Source of the DNA: Pseudocitrobacter faecalis
GTDB taxonomy: Bacteria; Pseudomonadota; Gammaproteobacteria; Enterobacterales; Enterobacteriaceae
Length of the DNA: 64,000 nucleotides
Reading direction: 5' to 3'
NCBI GenBank assembly: GCA_003315335.1
Contig: QNRL01000006.1
Location: 248,001-312,000 of the forward strand
The translations under genes were made by a program, and so were the position numbers. Under the pieces are notes generated by a model. That model was not told the origin of the DNA and ran no database searches. It saw only the letters and a list, made by a program, of their open reading frames with translations. Shown here piece after piece: positions 36,119-45,692 of this stretch; the stretch's first letter is position 1; the number at the start of each line of letters is the position of its first letter.

Positions 36119-36960
36119 TTGAGAACCGTCCGGGGCTGACGATATTCAGCCATACGATGTTGATTCTGGGGATTGCGGTGATCCTCTTCCCGCTATACGT
36201 CGCGTTTGTGGCGGCGACGCTGGATGATCAGGCGGTCTTTGCGACGCCGATGACGCTGCTGCCGGGGACGCATTTGCTGGAAAATATGCACCACATCTGG
36301 GTGAACGGTGTTGGCGTGAACAGTGCGCCGTTCTGGCGGATGATGCTTAACAGTTTTGTGATGGCGTTCAGCATTACGCTGGGCAAAATTACCGTCTCGA
36401 TGCTCTCTGCCTTTGCCATCGTCTGGTTCCGCTTTCCGCTGCGTAACCTCTTTTTCTGGATGATTTTTATCACCCTGATGCTGCCGGTTGAAGTGCGTAT
36501 TTTCCCGACGGTAGAGGTCATTGCCAACCTGAAGATGCTGGACAGCTACGCCGGGCTGACGCTGCCGTTAATGGCGTCGGCAACCGCGACGTTCCTGTTC
36601 CGTCAGTTCTTTATGACGCTGCCGGATGAACTGGTGGAAGCCGCGCGTATTGATGGCGCATCGCCGATGCGTTTCTTCCGCGACATCGTCTTCCCGCTGT
36701 CGAAAACCAATCTGGCGGCGCTTTTCGTGATCACCTTCATCTACGGCTGGAACCAATATTTGTGGCCGCTGCTGATCATCACTGATGTTGATCTCGGCAC
36801 CACCGTTGCGGGTATCAAAGGCATGATCGCCACCGGCGAAGGCACAACCCAATGGAACCAGGTGATGGCAGCGATGTTATTAACGCTTATCCCACCCGTG
36901 GTGATTGTTTTAGTGATGCAGCGTGCCTTTGTGCGCGGTTTAGTCGACAGTGAGAAATAA
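36115..36960 (+). CDS. ugpE: UgpE, glycerol-3-phosphate permease subunit
   Basis: The 281-residue membrane protein has six segments and the EAA loop [23 protein letters not shown]. It pairs with UgpA and is followed after one base by ugpC. Confidence 0.96.
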   Translation: MIENRPGLTIFSHTMLILGIAVILFPLYVAFVAATLDDQAVFATPMTLLPGTHLLENMHHIWVNGVGVNSAPFWRMMLNSFVMAFSITLGKITVSMLSAFAIVWFRFPLRNLFFWMIFITLMLPVEVRIFPTVEVIANLKMLDSYAGLTLPLMASATATFLFRQFFMTLPDELVEAARIDGASPMRFFRDIVFPLSKTNLAALFVITFIYGWNQYLWPLLIITDVDLGTTVAGIKGMIATGEGTTQWNQVMAAMLLTLIPPVVIVLVMQRAFVRGLVDSEK

Positions 36961-36961
36961 G

Positions 36962-38032
36962 ATGGCAGGACTGAAATTACAGGCAATAACCAAAAGCTGG
37001 GATGGCAAAACCCAGGTCATTAAACCGTTGACGCTGGACGTGGCCGATGGGGAATTCATCGTGATGGTTGGGCCGTCAGGCTGCGGGAAATCCACGCTGC
37101 TGCGCATGGTGGCCGGGCTTGAACGTGCGACCAGCGGCGATATCTGGATTGACGGCAAGCGGGTGACAGAAATGGAACCGAAAGATCGCGGCATTGCGAT
37201 GGTGTTCCAGAACTACGCCCTCTACCCACATATGAGTGTGGAAGAGAATATGGCGTGGGGACTGAAAATTCGTGGCATGGGTAAACAGCAGATTGCGGAT
37301 CGCGTAAAAGAAGCGGCGCGTATCCTGGAGCTCGACGGGCTGCTTAAACGCCGCCCGCGCGAGCTTTCCGGCGGTCAGCGTCAGCGCGTGGCGATGGGAC
37401 GTGCAATTGTGCGTGACCCGGCGGTGTTCCTGTTCGATGAACCGCTGTCGAACCTGGATGCCAAGCTGCGCGTGCAGATGCGCCTTGAGCTGCAACAACT
37501 GCATCGTCGTCTGAAAACCACCTCGCTGTACGTGACGCATGATCAGGTTGAGGCGATGACGCTCGCCCAGCGGGTGATGGTGATGAATGGCGGCATCGCC
37601 GAACAGATTGGTACACCGGTTGAAGTCTATGAAAAACCCGCCAGCCTGTTTGTGGCGAGTTTTATCGGCAGCCCGGCGATGAACCTGCTGGCCGGGCGCA
37701 TCACCAATGAAGGCACGCACTTTGAGCTGGAAGATGGCCTGTTGTTGCCGCTCAATGGCTACTCTCGCCAGCACGCCGGGCGTAAAATGACGCTCGGTAT
37801 CCGCCCGGAGCATATTGCGTTAAGCTCGCAGGCGGAAGGCGGCATACCGCTGGTGATGGATACCCTGGAGATGCTGGGCGCGGATAACCTTGCGCATGGT
37901 CGCTGGGGCGCACAGAAGCTGGTGGTGCGTCTGTCTCATCAGGAACGCCCAACGGCGGGCAGCACGCTGTGGCTGCATCTGCCGGATAATCATTTGCATC
38001 TTTTTGATGGCGAAACAGGACAAAGAATATGA
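36962..38032 (+). CDS. ugpC: UgpC, glycerol-3-phosphate ABC ATPase
   Basis: The 356-residue ATPase has Walker [12 protein letters not shown], signature LSGGQRQRV, Walker [13 protein letters not shown] and a C-terminal OB-type regulatory domain as in MalK. It energises UgpAE; E. coli UgpC activity is reduced by internal phosphate. ATG 36962 gives the homologous MAGLKLQ start. The end overlaps ugpQ by four bases. Confidence 0.97.
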   Translation: MAGLKLQAITKSWDGKTQVIKPLTLDVADGEFIVMVGPSGCGKSTLLRMVAGLERATSGDIWIDGKRVTEMEPKDRGIAMVFQNYALYPHMSVEENMAWGLKIRGMGKQQIADRVKEAARILELDGLLKRRPRELSGGQRQRVAMGRAIVRDPAVFLFDEPLSNLDAKLRVQMRLELQQLHRRLKTTSLYVTHDQVEAMTLAQRVMVMNGGIAEQIGTPVEVYEKPASLFVASFIGSPAMNLLAGRITNEGTHFELEDGLLLPLNGYSRQHAGRKMTLGIRPEHIALSSQAEGGIPLVMDTLEMLGADNLAHGRWGAQKLVVRLSHQERPTAGSTLWLHLPDNHLHLFDGETGQRI

Positions 38033-38769
38033 GTAACTGGCCTTATCCCCACGTTGCGGCTCATCGTGGCGGCGGCAGACTGGCTCCGGAAAACACCCTG
38101 GCGGCCATTGATGTAGGGGCGCGATACGGTCATACCATGATTGAGTTCGACGTGAAGTTGTCGAAAGACGGCGAAATTTTCCTGTTGCACGACGATAACC
38201 TTGAGCGCACCAGCAACGGCTGGGGCGTGGCGGGCGATCTGAACTGGCACGATTTACTGCGCGTGGACGCGGGTAGCTGGTTTAGCGGTGAATTCAAAGG
38301 TGAACCGCTGCCGCTGCTTTCGCAGGTGGCAGAACGTTGCCGCGAATACGGCATGATGGCGAATATCGAAATCAAGCCGACCACCGGAACCGGGCCGCTA
38401 ACCGGGAAAGCGGTGGCACTGGCGGCGCGCGAACTGTGGGCAGGTATGACGCCGCCGCTGCTCTCGTCGTTTGAAATTGATGCGCTGGAAGCGGCACAGC
38501 AGGCCGCACCGGAATTGCCGCGCGGGTTGTTACTGGACGATTGGCGCGATGACTGGCGTGAACTGACCACGCGGCTGGGCTGCGTCTCGATTCACCTCAA
38601 CCACAAACTGCTGGATGAAGCGCGCGTGGATGCCCTGCGAGAAGCTGGCCTGAAGATTCTGGTGTATACGGTGAACAGACCCCAGCGCGCTTCGCAATTG
38701 CTGCGCTGGGGCGTGAACTGCATCTGCACCGATGCCATTGATATTATCGGCCCGGATTTCCAGCCTTAA
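38029..38769 (+). CDS. ugpQ: UgpQ, cytoplasmic glycerophosphodiester phosphodiesterase
   Basis: The 246-residue GDPD-family protein has the catalytic [12 protein letters not shown] near the start and [18 protein letters not shown] (metal and acid/base residues). It hydrolyses imported glycerophosphodiesters to glycerol-3-phosphate and an alcohol. Last gene of the ugp operon; its end overlaps the convergent yhhA end by four bases. Confidence 0.97.
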   Translation: MSNWPYPHVAAHRGGGRLAPENTLAAIDVGARYGHTMIEFDVKLSKDGEIFLLHDDNLERTSNGWGVAGDLNWHDLLRVDAGSWFSGEFKGEPLPLLSQVAERCREYGMMANIEIKPTTGTGPLTGKAVALAARELWAGMTPPLLSSFEIDALEAAQQAAPELPRGLLLDDWRDDWRELTTRLGCVSIHLNHKLLDEARVDALREAGLKILVYTVNRPQRASQLLRWGVNCICTDAIDIIGPDFQP

Positions 38770-39206
38770 GGCAGATTCGTTTTCACCGGCAGATCAGGAT
38801 TGTTATTCAGCATGTCGCCATTCTGCCGCTGCGGCAACATATGTTGCTGATTATTCAGCATCGAATCGCTATTGCCTGATGCCCCGCTCTGGTTCAGCAT
38901 CCCGCCGTTAGTATTGGGGAGCATTTGCTGACCTGCGGGGTTTCGCTCCCCCGGCTGGGCCTGCTGTATCCGCTGCCTGTCGTTATTCATTTGCGTCTGA
39001 AGCTGTTGTTGCTGAACGCGCGTTTGCGTCTGCAACTGTTGATTCAGCATCCCTTTCTGCTGCACCTGCTGCGATTTCATCTGAGTTTGTAATCGCTGCT
39101 GGCTCGGGATTTTGTAATCCGGCAGATTGGGGTTATTGGTGGTATTGAGTGGCTGTGCTAAAGCGGCAAACGGAAGCCATGCCGCCAGAATCAGTAATCG
39201 TTTCAT
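38766..39206 (-). CDS. yhhA: YhhA, Gln/Asn-rich periplasmic protein (DUF2756)
   Basis: The 146-residue protein has a signal peptide (about residues 1-18) followed by a Gln/Asn/Met-rich sequence with [20 protein letters not shown] repeats. It matches E. coli YhhA (DUF2756), of unknown function. ATG 39206 follows GGGAGGAGAG at ideal distance; the open frame upstream to 39233 is not used. It is divergent from ggt. Confidence 0.9.
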   Translation of the reverse strand: MKRLLILAAWLPFAALAQPLNTTNNPNLPDYKIPSQQRLQTQMKSQQVQQKGMLNQQLQTQTRVQQQQLQTQMNNDRQRIQQAQPGERNPAGQQMLPNTNGGMLNQSGASGNSDSMLNNQQHMLPQRQNGDMLNNNPDLPVKTNLP

Positions 39207-39327
39207 TGTCTCTCCTCCCTTCTGAGGGATCACTTAAGTTTACCTCGTTTTCGCCATAACGATGATTATTTAGGAGTTTTGAACCAGGCTTAAACGGGAA
39301 CTGTGACCCCAATTCTGGAGAACAACG

Positions 39328-41079
39328 ATGATGAAACAGACGTTTGCGCGTTGGCTGGCGATTGCCGCGCTGACCGCGGGAGGGAGTTTTGCCGTGGCGG
39401 CAGCGACGACCGAGCCTGCAGCACCACCGGTATCTTATGGCGTAGAGGAAGATGTTTTTCACCCGGTGCGCGCGCATCAGGGGATGGTGGCATCGGTGGA
39501 CGCGCTCGCCACTCAGGTCGGGGTGCAAATCCTCAAAGAGGGCGGTAATGCTGTTGATGCGGCGGTGGCGGTCGGTTACGCGCTGGCGGTCACGCATCCG
39601 CAAGCCGGGAACCTGGGTGGTGGCGGATTTATGCTGCTGCGAACCAAAGACGGGAATACGACGGCAATCGATTTTCGCGAAATGGCCCCCGCCCAGGCTA
39701 CGCGCGACATGTTCCTTGATGATCACGGTAACCCGGACAGCAAAAAATCCCTGACGTCACATCTGGCCTCCGGCACGCCGGGTACGGTAGCCGGTTTCTC
39801 ACTGGCGCTGGAAAAGTACGGCACGCTACCGCTCAACAAAGTAATTCAGCCTGCGTTCAAACTGGCGCGCGACGGTTTTGTGGTGAACGATGCGCTAGCT
39901 GACGATCTCAAAACCTACGGCAGTGAAGTCATTCCCAACCATGAAAACAGCAAAGCGATTTTCTGGAAAGATGGCGAGCCACTGAAAAAGGGCGACAAGC
40001 TGGTGCAGAAAGATTTGGCGAAAAGCCTGGAGCTGATTGCCGAAAATGGCCCGGATGCGTTTTATAAAGGTGCTATCGCCGATCAGATTGCCGATGAGAT
40101 GCACAAGCACGGCGGGCTGATCACCAAAGCGGATCTCGCAGAGTATAAAGCGGTAGAGCGCACGCCAATCAGCGGTGATTATCGCGGTTATCAGGTCTTC
40201 TCCATGCCGCCGCCTTCTTCCGGCGGGATCCACATTGTGCAAATCCTCAATATTCTCGAAAATTTCGACATGCATAAATATGGTTTTGGCAGCGCCGACG
40301 CCATGCAGGTGATGGCGGAAGCCGAGAAGCATGCCTATGCGGATCGCTCAGAATACCTTGGTGACCCGGATTTTGTGAAGGTGCCCTGGCAGGCGCTGAC
40401 CAGTAAAGCCTACGCGAAATCGCTCGCCGAACAGATTGACCTCAATAAGGCGAAACCGTCCAGCGAAATTCGCCCCGGCAAGCTCGCGCCTTATGAGAGC
40501 AATCAAACGACCCATTTCTCGGTGGTGGATAAAGACGGTAACGCGGTAGCGGTGACTTATACGCTGAACACCACCTTTGGTACCGGGATTGTCGCCGGAA
40601 ACAGTGGCATTCTGATGAATAACCAGATGGATGATTTTTCTGCCAAGCCGGGCGTGCCGAACGTTTATGGCCTGGTCGGTGGAGATGCGAATGCGGTAGG
40701 GCCGAAGAAGCGCCCGCTGTCATCCATGTCGCCAACGATTGTGGTGAAAGACGGCAAAACCTGGCTGGTTACCGGCAGCCCTGGCGGCAGCAGGATTATC
40801 ACCACGGTGCTGCAAATGGTGGTAAATACCATCGATTATGGGATGAATGTTGCGGAAGCCACTAACGCGCCGCGATTCCACCATCAGTGGCTGCCGGATG
40901 AGCTGCGCGTAGAGAAGGGCTTTAGCCCGGATACGCTGAAGTTGCTTGAGCAGAAGGGGCAGAAAGTGGCGCTGAAAGAGGCGATGGGCAGTACGCAAAG
41001 TATTATGGTTGGGCCAGATGGCACGCTGTATGGCGCGTCTGATCCGCGCTCGGTGGATGATTTGGCGGCGGGGTACTGA
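39328..41079 (+). CDS. ggt: Ggt, periplasmic gamma-glutamyltranspeptidase
   Basis: The 583-residue precursor has a signal peptide (about residues 1-28), a large chain and a small chain. The self-cleavage and nucleophile site is the Thr in NQTTHFSV (Thr394, cleavage after Gln393). The GSPGGSRIITTV oxyanion region is intact. It splits glutathione and other gamma-glutamyl compounds in the periplasm or transfers the gamma-glutamyl group. A hairpin repeat follows the stop. Confidence 0.97.
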   Translation: MMKQTFARWLAIAALTAGGSFAVAAATTEPAAPPVSYGVEEDVFHPVRAHQGMVASVDALATQVGVQILKEGGNAVDAAVAVGYALAVTHPQAGNLGGGGFMLLRTKDGNTTAIDFREMAPAQATRDMFLDDHGNPDSKKSLTSHLASGTPGTVAGFSLALEKYGTLPLNKVIQPAFKLARDGFVVNDALADDLKTYGSEVIPNHENSKAIFWKDGEPLKKGDKLVQKDLAKSLELIAENGPDAFYKGAIADQIADEMHKHGGLITKADLAEYKAVERTPISGDYRGYQVFSMPPPSSGGIHIVQILNILENFDMHKYGFGSADAMQVMAEAEKHAYADRSEYLGDPDFVKVPWQALTSKAYAKSLAEQIDLNKAKPSSEIRPGKLAPYESNQTTHFSVVDKDGNAVAVTYTLNTTFGTGIVAGNSGILMNNQMDDFSAKPGVPNVYGLVGGDANAVGPKKRPLSSMSPTIVVKDGKTWLVTGSPGGSRIITTVLQMVVNTIDYGMNVAEATNAPRFHHQWLPDELRVEKGFSPDTLKLLEQKGQKVALKEAMGSTQSIMVGPDGTLYGASDPRSVDDLAAGY

Positions 41080-41087
41080 TTTTGCCT

Positions 41088-41164
41088 CCTCACCCTAACC
41101 CTCTGCCTTAAGGGAGAGGGGACCGATTCTCCCTCTCCCTGTGGGAGAGGGCCGGGGTGAGGGC
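41088..41164. repeat. hairpin-forming intergenic repeat (Box C-like) after ggt
   Basis: CTCACCCTAACCCTCT...GGGAGAGGG and CCCTCTCCCTGTGGGAGAGGG...GGGTGAGGG give nested inverted repeats. This is a common C/T-rich palindrome family in enterobacterial intergenic regions, probably Box C. It ends at the yhhY stop and may terminate both genes. Confidence 0.75.
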
Positions 41165-41165
41165 A

Positions 41166-41669
41166 TCAGGCCGCACTCATTCCTTTCACACGCGCCATAA
41201 AATACGCATCCACATATTCCCCGTTGCGCAGCCCGTACTTCTTCCCGGTGCCTTCAATTACAAATCCGTGCTTCTTATACACCGCAACCGCCGGGGCGTT
41301 ATCGACGAATACCGTAAGCTCAATACGCTCCACGCGCAGCCAGTTGTCGCACATATCAATCATCTCGCGCATCAGGGCGCTGGCGACGCCGCGGTTTTGC
41401 CAGCGCGCATCAACGCAAATGCCGAAATCAGCCACGTGACTGCGGCGAGGGCGTTGCGCCACGTCGATGCACAGATGCCCGACCACGGTGTCGTCAATGC
41501 AGGCGACAAGCTGTTTGATGCCGGGCTGGTCGGCCAGCCGCGTTTCCCACATCTGCTCGGAAGGATGAGGAACCTGTAGCGTGTTGTAATACACCTCCGG
41601 CTGGGCGTGGATTTGCCGAATGGCAGCGTAATCTTTCGGTTCGGCGTGGCGTATTACTATCTCACTCAT
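41166..41669 (-). CDS. yhhY: YhhY (AaaT), GNAT N-acetyltransferase
   Basis: The 167-residue GNAT protein has the acetyl-CoA loop RWQNRGVASALMREMI (about residues 85-100). The E. coli homologue acetylates amino acids such as phenylalanine and methionine. ATG 41669 follows GGAGGAAACAAGG; the frame continues upstream to 41795 but would run into the ryhB promoter and is rejected. The C-terminus is five residues longer than in E. coli. Confidence 0.93.
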   Translation of the reverse strand: MSEIVIRHAEPKDYAAIRQIHAQPEVYYNTLQVPHPSEQMWETRLADQPGIKQLVACIDDTVVGHLCIDVAQRPRRSHVADFGICVDARWQNRGVASALMREMIDMCDNWLRVERIELTVFVDNAPAVAVYKKHGFVIEGTGKKYGLRNGEYVDAYFMARVKGMSAA

Positions 41670-41754
41670 TCCTTGTTTCCTCCGTGGGGTGATTATCCCT
41701 TTCAACATCATTGACTTTAAAAGCGGAGTCAACTGACATTTTTTGCAAAAAGTG

Positions 41755-41787
41755 TTGGACAAGTGCGAATGAGAATGATTATTATTG
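41755..41787 (+). promoter_or_regulatory. ryhB promoter with Fur box
   Basis: TTGGAC (41755-41760) is a -35 element. The 19-base AATGAGAATGATTATTATT (41768-41786) matches the Fur consensus and covers the -10. The same layout is found at E. coli ryhB: Fur with iron represses. Confidence 0.9.
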
Positions 41788-41791
41788 TCCT

Positions 41792-41887
41792 GCATTCAGG
41801 AAGACCCCTGAGGGAGAACCTGAAAGCACGACATTGCTCACATTGCTTCCAGTATTACTTTAGCCAGCCTCGTGCTGGCTTTTTTTT
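41792..41887 (+). ncRNA. ryhB: RyhB small RNA
   Basis: The sequence contains the RyhB pairing core, GAAAGCACGACATTGCTCAC and the following ATTGCTTCCAGTATTACTT, and ends in the terminator AGCCAGCCTCGTGCTGGC with eight T. RyhB is the Hfq-dependent RNA made when iron is low; it blocks and degrades mRNAs for non-essential iron proteins such as sdhCDAB and sodB. The 5' hairpin (GACCCCTGAGGG) differs from E. coli, giving about 96 nt against 90. Position between yhhY and yhhX is conserved. Confidence 0.97.
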
Positions 41888-42070
41888 GGGTGTGTACCAG
41901 CCTGGCTTACTTGCCATTTTGTTCCCGGGCTGTGCTCGCCATCCTCACGTACATTAAGTACGCTCCGGTTGCTGCGCAGGCATTTGTGCCATTTCTTCGC
42001 CAAACTTCCTCATTTTGTCTCTCTTCACTTTGCGCTATGGTGTAACCAGATACCTTTAAAGGACGACATC
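41888..42070 (+). other. spacer between ryhB and yhhX
   Basis: No gene is seen. An imperfect palindrome around GTACATTAAGTAC (about 41951-41963) sits in a GC-rich context that recurs in enterobacterial intergenic regions. The yhhX Shine-Dalgarno (AAAGGA) is at about 42058-42063. Confidence 0.6.
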
Positions 42071-43108
42071 ATGGCCCTACACTGTGCATTCATTGGTTTT
42101 GGTAAAAGTACCACGCGCTATCATCTTCCCTATGTTCTGAACCGCAAAGACAGCTGGCATGTGGCGCATATTTATCGCCGTAGTGCGAAGCCGGAAGAGC
42201 AGCATCCGCAGTATTCTCACATTCATTTCACCAGCGATCTGGATGAAGTGCTGAATGACCCGGAAGTGAAGCTGGTGGTCGTGTGTACCCACGCTGATAG
42301 CCATTTTGATTACGCAAAGCGTGCGCTGGAAGCCGGGAAAAACGTGCTGGTTGAAAAGCCGTTCACCCCCACGCTTGCCGAAGCGAAAGAACTGTTTGCG
42401 CTGGCGAAAAGCAAAGGGCTGACCGTAACGCCGTATCAGAACCGTCGCTTTGACTCCTGCTTCCTCACCGCGAAAAAAGCGATTGAAAGCGGCAAGCTCG
42501 GTGACATTGTGGAAATCGAAAGCCACTTTGACTACTTCCGTCCGGTAGCGGAAACCAAACCGGGATTACCGCAGGACGGCGCGTTTTACGGCCTGGGCGT
42601 GCATACGATGGACCAGATCATTTCTCTGTTTGGCCGCCCGGATCACGTCGCGTACGACATCCGCAGCCTGCGAAACAAAGCCAACCCGGACGACACCTTT
42701 GAAGCGCAGCTTTTTTACGGGGATCTGAAGGCCATCGTCAAAACCAGCCATCTGGTGAAAATCGATTATCCGAAATTTATTGTGCATGGCACCAAAGGCT
42801 CGTACCTGAAATACGGCATCGACCAGCAGGAAACCAGCCTGAAAGCCAATATCATGCCGGGTGAGCCGGGCTTTGCGGCTGATGACTCCATCGGCCAGCT
42901 GGAGTACGTCAACGATGAAGGCGTGACGGTGAAAGAAGAGGTAAAACCGGAGACCGGCGACTATGGCCGCGTCTTCGATGCGCTGTATCAAACCATCACC
43001 CAGGGGGCGCCAAATTACGTCAAGGAATCTGACGTTCTGACCAACCTTGAGATCCTCGAACGCGCCTTCGAGCAGGCCTCGCCTGCCACAATCACCCTCG
43101 CCAGATAA
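42071..43108 (+). CDS. yhhX: YhhX, Gfo/Idh/MocA-family oxidoreductase
   Basis: The 345-residue protein has an N-terminal Rossmann NAD(P) domain (CAFIGFGKSTTRYHLP) and the family motif NVLVEKPFTPTLAEAKEL. The substrate is unknown. ATG 42071 matches E. coli; the in-frame ATG at 41969 is rejected because the extra peptide is unlike any homologue. It follows ryhB as in E. coli, and a terminator-like hairpin follows the stop. Confidence 0.94.
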   Translation: MALHCAFIGFGKSTTRYHLPYVLNRKDSWHVAHIYRRSAKPEEQHPQYSHIHFTSDLDEVLNDPEVKLVVVCTHADSHFDYAKRALEAGKNVLVEKPFTPTLAEAKELFALAKSKGLTVTPYQNRRFDSCFLTAKKAIESGKLGDIVEIESHFDYFRPVAETKPGLPQDGAFYGLGVHTMDQIISLFGRPDHVAYDIRSLRNKANPDDTFEAQLFYGDLKAIVKTSHLVKIDYPKFIVHGTKGSYLKYGIDQQETSLKANIMPGEPGFAADDSIGQLEYVNDEGVTVKEEVKPETGDYGRVFDALYQTITQGAPNYVKESDVLTNLEILERAFEQASPATITLAR

Positions 43109-43116
43109 GATGTTAA

Positions 43117-43157
43117 GACTCCTCTATTCTTGTTCACATTTTTTGAACAGAGGAGTC
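43117..43157 (+). terminator. hairpin terminator after yhhX
   Basis: GACTCCTCT pairs with AGAGGAGTC and, inside, TGTTCA with TGAACA, giving a long stem eight bases after the stop, followed by AATTTT. Confidence 0.8.
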
Positions 43158-43229
43158 AATTTTCACCCACTATCATCTCGGTCGGTTTAGGGCCACACTT
43201 ACTCCATCGAAAACATGAGGGGGTAACAA

Positions 43230-43925
43230 ATGATTTTCTTACGCAAAGCAAATGAACGTGGTCATGCAAATCATGGTTGGCTGGATTCCTGGCATACCTT
43301 CTCGTTTGCTAACTATTACGACCCGAATTTTATGGGCTTCTCGGCACTGCGCGTGATCAACGATGACGTGATTGACGCAGGTCAGGGGTTCGGTACGCAC
43401 CCGCACAAAGATATGGAAATTTTGACCTATGTTCTGGAAGGTGCCGTTGAGCACCAGGACAGCATGGGTAACAAAGAACAGGTTCCGGCGGGTGAGTTCC
43501 AGATTATGAGTGCGGGTACCGGCGTGCGTCATTCCGAGTACAACCCGAGCAAAACTGACCGTCTGCGCCTGTACCAAATCTGGATCATTCCAGAAGAAAC
43601 CGGTATTACGCCGCGCTACGAACAGCGCCGCTTCGACGCCGAGCAGGGTAAACAACTGGTGTTGTCGCCGGATGCGCGCGATGGTTCGCTGAAAGTGCAC
43701 CAGGATATGGAACTGTATCGTTGGGCGCTGGCGAAAGATGAGCAGTCGGTGCATCAGATTGCTGCTGACCGTCGCGTGTGGATTCAGGTGGTAAAAGGTA
43801 ACGTCACCATCAATGGTACCAAAGCCACTACCAGTGATGGCCTGGCGATTTGGGATGAGCAGGCGATTTCTGTTCATGCTGACAGCGAAAGCGAAATTCT
43901 GCTCTTTGATCTGCCGCCAGTATAA
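43230..43925 (+). CDS. yhhW: YhhW, pirin-family quercetin 2,3-dioxygenase
   Basis: The 231-residue bicupin has the metal site THPHKDMEI (His57 and His59) with RHSEYN (His101, Glu103). E. coli YhhW shows quercetinase activity in vitro; the natural role is unknown. Highly conserved in length and sequence. A strong hairpin follows and separates it from gntR. Confidence 0.95.
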   Translation: MIFLRKANERGHANHGWLDSWHTFSFANYYDPNFMGFSALRVINDDVIDAGQGFGTHPHKDMEILTYVLEGAVEHQDSMGNKEQVPAGEFQIMSAGTGVRHSEYNPSKTDRLRLYQIWIIPEETGITPRYEQRRFDAEQGKQLVLSPDARDGSLKVHQDMELYRWALAKDEQSVHQIAADRRVWIQVVKGNVTINGTKATTSDGLAIWDEQAISVHADSESEILLFDLPPV

Positions 43926-43942
43926 TCATGCGTAAATAAATA

Positions 43943-43981
43943 AGAGAACCTCCCCAATCAACCGGGGAGGTTCTCTTATCT
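43943..43981 (+). terminator. terminator between yhhW and gntR
   Basis: AAGAGAACCTCCCC and GGGGAGGTTCTCTT are exact complements around a short loop, giving a 14-bp stem. A weak TATCT tail follows on the plus strand. Confidence 0.87.
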
Positions 43982-44027
43982 CCGTGGTAAACTGAGGGAA
44001 TGTTTCACTTTTATTTCTCTCAGGACG

Positions 44028-45023
44028 ATGAAAAAGAAAAGACCCGTACTTCAGGATGTGGCCGATCGCGTTGGCGTGACCAAAATGACGGTCAGCCGTT
44101 TCTTACGCAATCCGGAGCAGGTCTCCGTCGCACTGCGAGGTAAAATTGCACAAGCCCTTGATGAACTGGGTTATATTCCTAATCGTGCTCCTGATATCCT
44201 CTCCAATGCCACCAGCCGCGCGGTTGGGGTACTCCTTCCTTCCTTAACTAACCAGGTCTTCGCTGAAGTGCTGCGTGGCATTGAAAGCGTGACTGACGCC
44301 TATGGTTATCAGACGATGCTCGCCCACTACGGCTATAAGCCGGAACTGGAGCAGGAGCGGCTGGAATCAATGCTGTCGTGGAATATTGACGGCCTGATCC
44401 TCACCGAACGTTCACACACGCCGCGTACCCTGAAGATGATTGAAGTCGCCGGCATTCCGGTCGTTGAGCTGATGGACAGCAAATCGCCGTGCCTCGACAT
44501 TGCGGTCGGTTTCGATAACTTCGAAGCCGCGCGGCAGATGACGGCGGCGATTATCGCCCGCGGCCATCGCCATATCGCCTATCTTGGCGCGCGTCTCGAT
44601 GAACGTACTATCATCAAACAGAAGGGTTACGAGCAGGCAATGCTCGACGCCGGGCTGGTGCCTTACAGCGTGATGGTCGAGCAGTCGTCGTCCTACTCGT
44701 CGGGGATTGAGCTGATGCGTCAGGCGCGTCGTGAATATCCGCAGCTGGACGGCATCTTCTGTACCAACGATGACCTTGCGGTAGGCGCATCCTTTGAGTG
44801 CCAACGTCTGGGATTGCGTATCCCTGATGATATCGCCATCGCCGGTTTCCACGGCCATGACATCGGGCAAGTGATGGAGCCCCGCCTGGCAAGCGTCCTG
44901 ACGCCGCGTGAGCGCATGGGCCGCATCGGTGCAGAACGTCTTCTGGCGCGAATCCGAGGTGAAGCAGTTACGCCTAAAATGTTAGATTTAGGTTTCACTT
45001 TGTCACCGGGCGGTTCAATTTAG
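44028..45023 (+). CDS. gntR: GntR, gluconate repressor (LacI family)
   Basis: The 331-residue LacI-family protein has a helix-turn-helix (LQDVADRVGVTKMTVSRFLRN) at residues about 7-27 and a periplasmic-binding-protein-like core. It represses gntKU and related genes and is released by gluconate. Two operators for it lie just upstream of gntK. Length matches E. coli. Confidence 0.96.
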   Translation: MKKKRPVLQDVADRVGVTKMTVSRFLRNPEQVSVALRGKIAQALDELGYIPNRAPDILSNATSRAVGVLLPSLTNQVFAEVLRGIESVTDAYGYQTMLAHYGYKPELEQERLESMLSWNIDGLILTERSHTPRTLKMIEVAGIPVVELMDSKSPCLDIAVGFDNFEAARQMTAAIIARGHRHIAYLGARLDERTIIKQKGYEQAMLDAGLVPYSVMVEQSSSYSSGIELMRQARREYPQLDGIFCTNDDLAVGASFECQRLGLRIPDDIAIAGFHGHDIGQVMEPRLASVLTPRERMGRIGAERLLARIRGEAVTPKMLDLGFTLSPGGSI

Positions 45024-45033
45024 CCCTGACAAA

Positions 45034-45049
45034 TTTGAACTAGATCACA
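45034..45049. promoter_or_regulatory. CRP site upstream of gntKU
   Basis: TTTGA-ACTAGA-TCACA matches the CRP consensus with one good and one weaker half. It lies 125 bases before gntK and upstream of the GntR operators, so activation by cAMP-CRP is likely, as in E. coli. Confidence 0.7.
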
Positions 45050-45104
45050 CATATTCATTTCCGGCACGAATGGTGATTGCTTCTCCACTGGCCCGGCATG
45101 ACAA

Positions 45105-45131
45105 TGTTACCGATAACAGTTACCCGTAACA
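45105..45131. promoter_or_regulatory. two GntR operators upstream of gntK
   Basis: TGTTACCGATAACA (45105-45118) and AGTTACCCGTAACA (45118-45131) are adjacent palindromes fitting the GntR consensus TGTTA-N4-TAACA. Two sites so close would allow firm repression of gntKU. Confidence 0.87.
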
Positions 45132-45158
45132 AATTCTTGTGTCCAGCAGGAGGACGCT

Positions 45159-45692
45159 TTGAGCACGACTAATCATGATCACCATGTCTACGTTCTGATG
45201 GGCGTATCTGGCAGTGGTAAATCCGCAGTCGCCAGTGAAGTGGCGCATCGACTGAATGCCGCGTTTCTTGATGGCGATTTCCTTCATCCGCGTAGCAACA
45301 TCGTCAAAATGTCCTCCGGCGAACCGCTGAACGACGACGATCGTAAACCGTGGCTGCAGGCCCTGAACGATGCCGCATTTGCGATGCAGCGTACTAACAA
45401 AGTTTCCCTGATTGTTTGCTCTGCGCTGAAAAAAGCGTACCGCGACATTCTGCGTGAAGGTAACCCGAATCTCTCCTTCGTGTACCTGAAAGGCGATTTC
45501 GACCTGATCGAAAGCCGTCTGAAAGCACGTAAAGGCCACTTCTTCAAAACGCAAATGCTGGTGACGCAGTTCGAAACGCTGCAGGAACCGAGCGCTGATG
45601 AACGCGATGTGCTGGTGGTTGATATCGATCAGCCGCTGGAAGGCGTTATCAACAGTACTATTGAAGTGATTAACAAAGGCAGTAATGCGTGA
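45159..45692 (+). CDS. gntK: GntK, gluconate kinase
   Basis: The 177-residue kinase has the P-loop GVSGSGKSAVASEV (about residues 15-28). It phosphorylates gluconate to 6-phosphogluconate for the Entner-Doudoroff and pentose phosphate routes. It starts with TTG (as in E. coli) after GGAGGA. The TGA overlaps the gntU GTG by four bases. Confidence 0.96.
   Translation: MSTTNHDHHVYVLMGVSGSGKSAVASEVAHRLNAAFLDGDFLHPRSNIVKMSSGEPLNDDDRKPWLQALNDAAFAMQRTNKVSLIVCSALKKAYRDILREGNPNLSFVYLKGDFDLIESRLKARKGHFFKTQMLVTQFETLQEPSADERDVLVVDIDQPLEGVINSTIEVINKGSNA

Noticed and set aside
41670..41795. N-terminal extension of yhhY
   Set aside because: It would cover the ryhB promoter; the start at 41669 has an excellent ribosome site.
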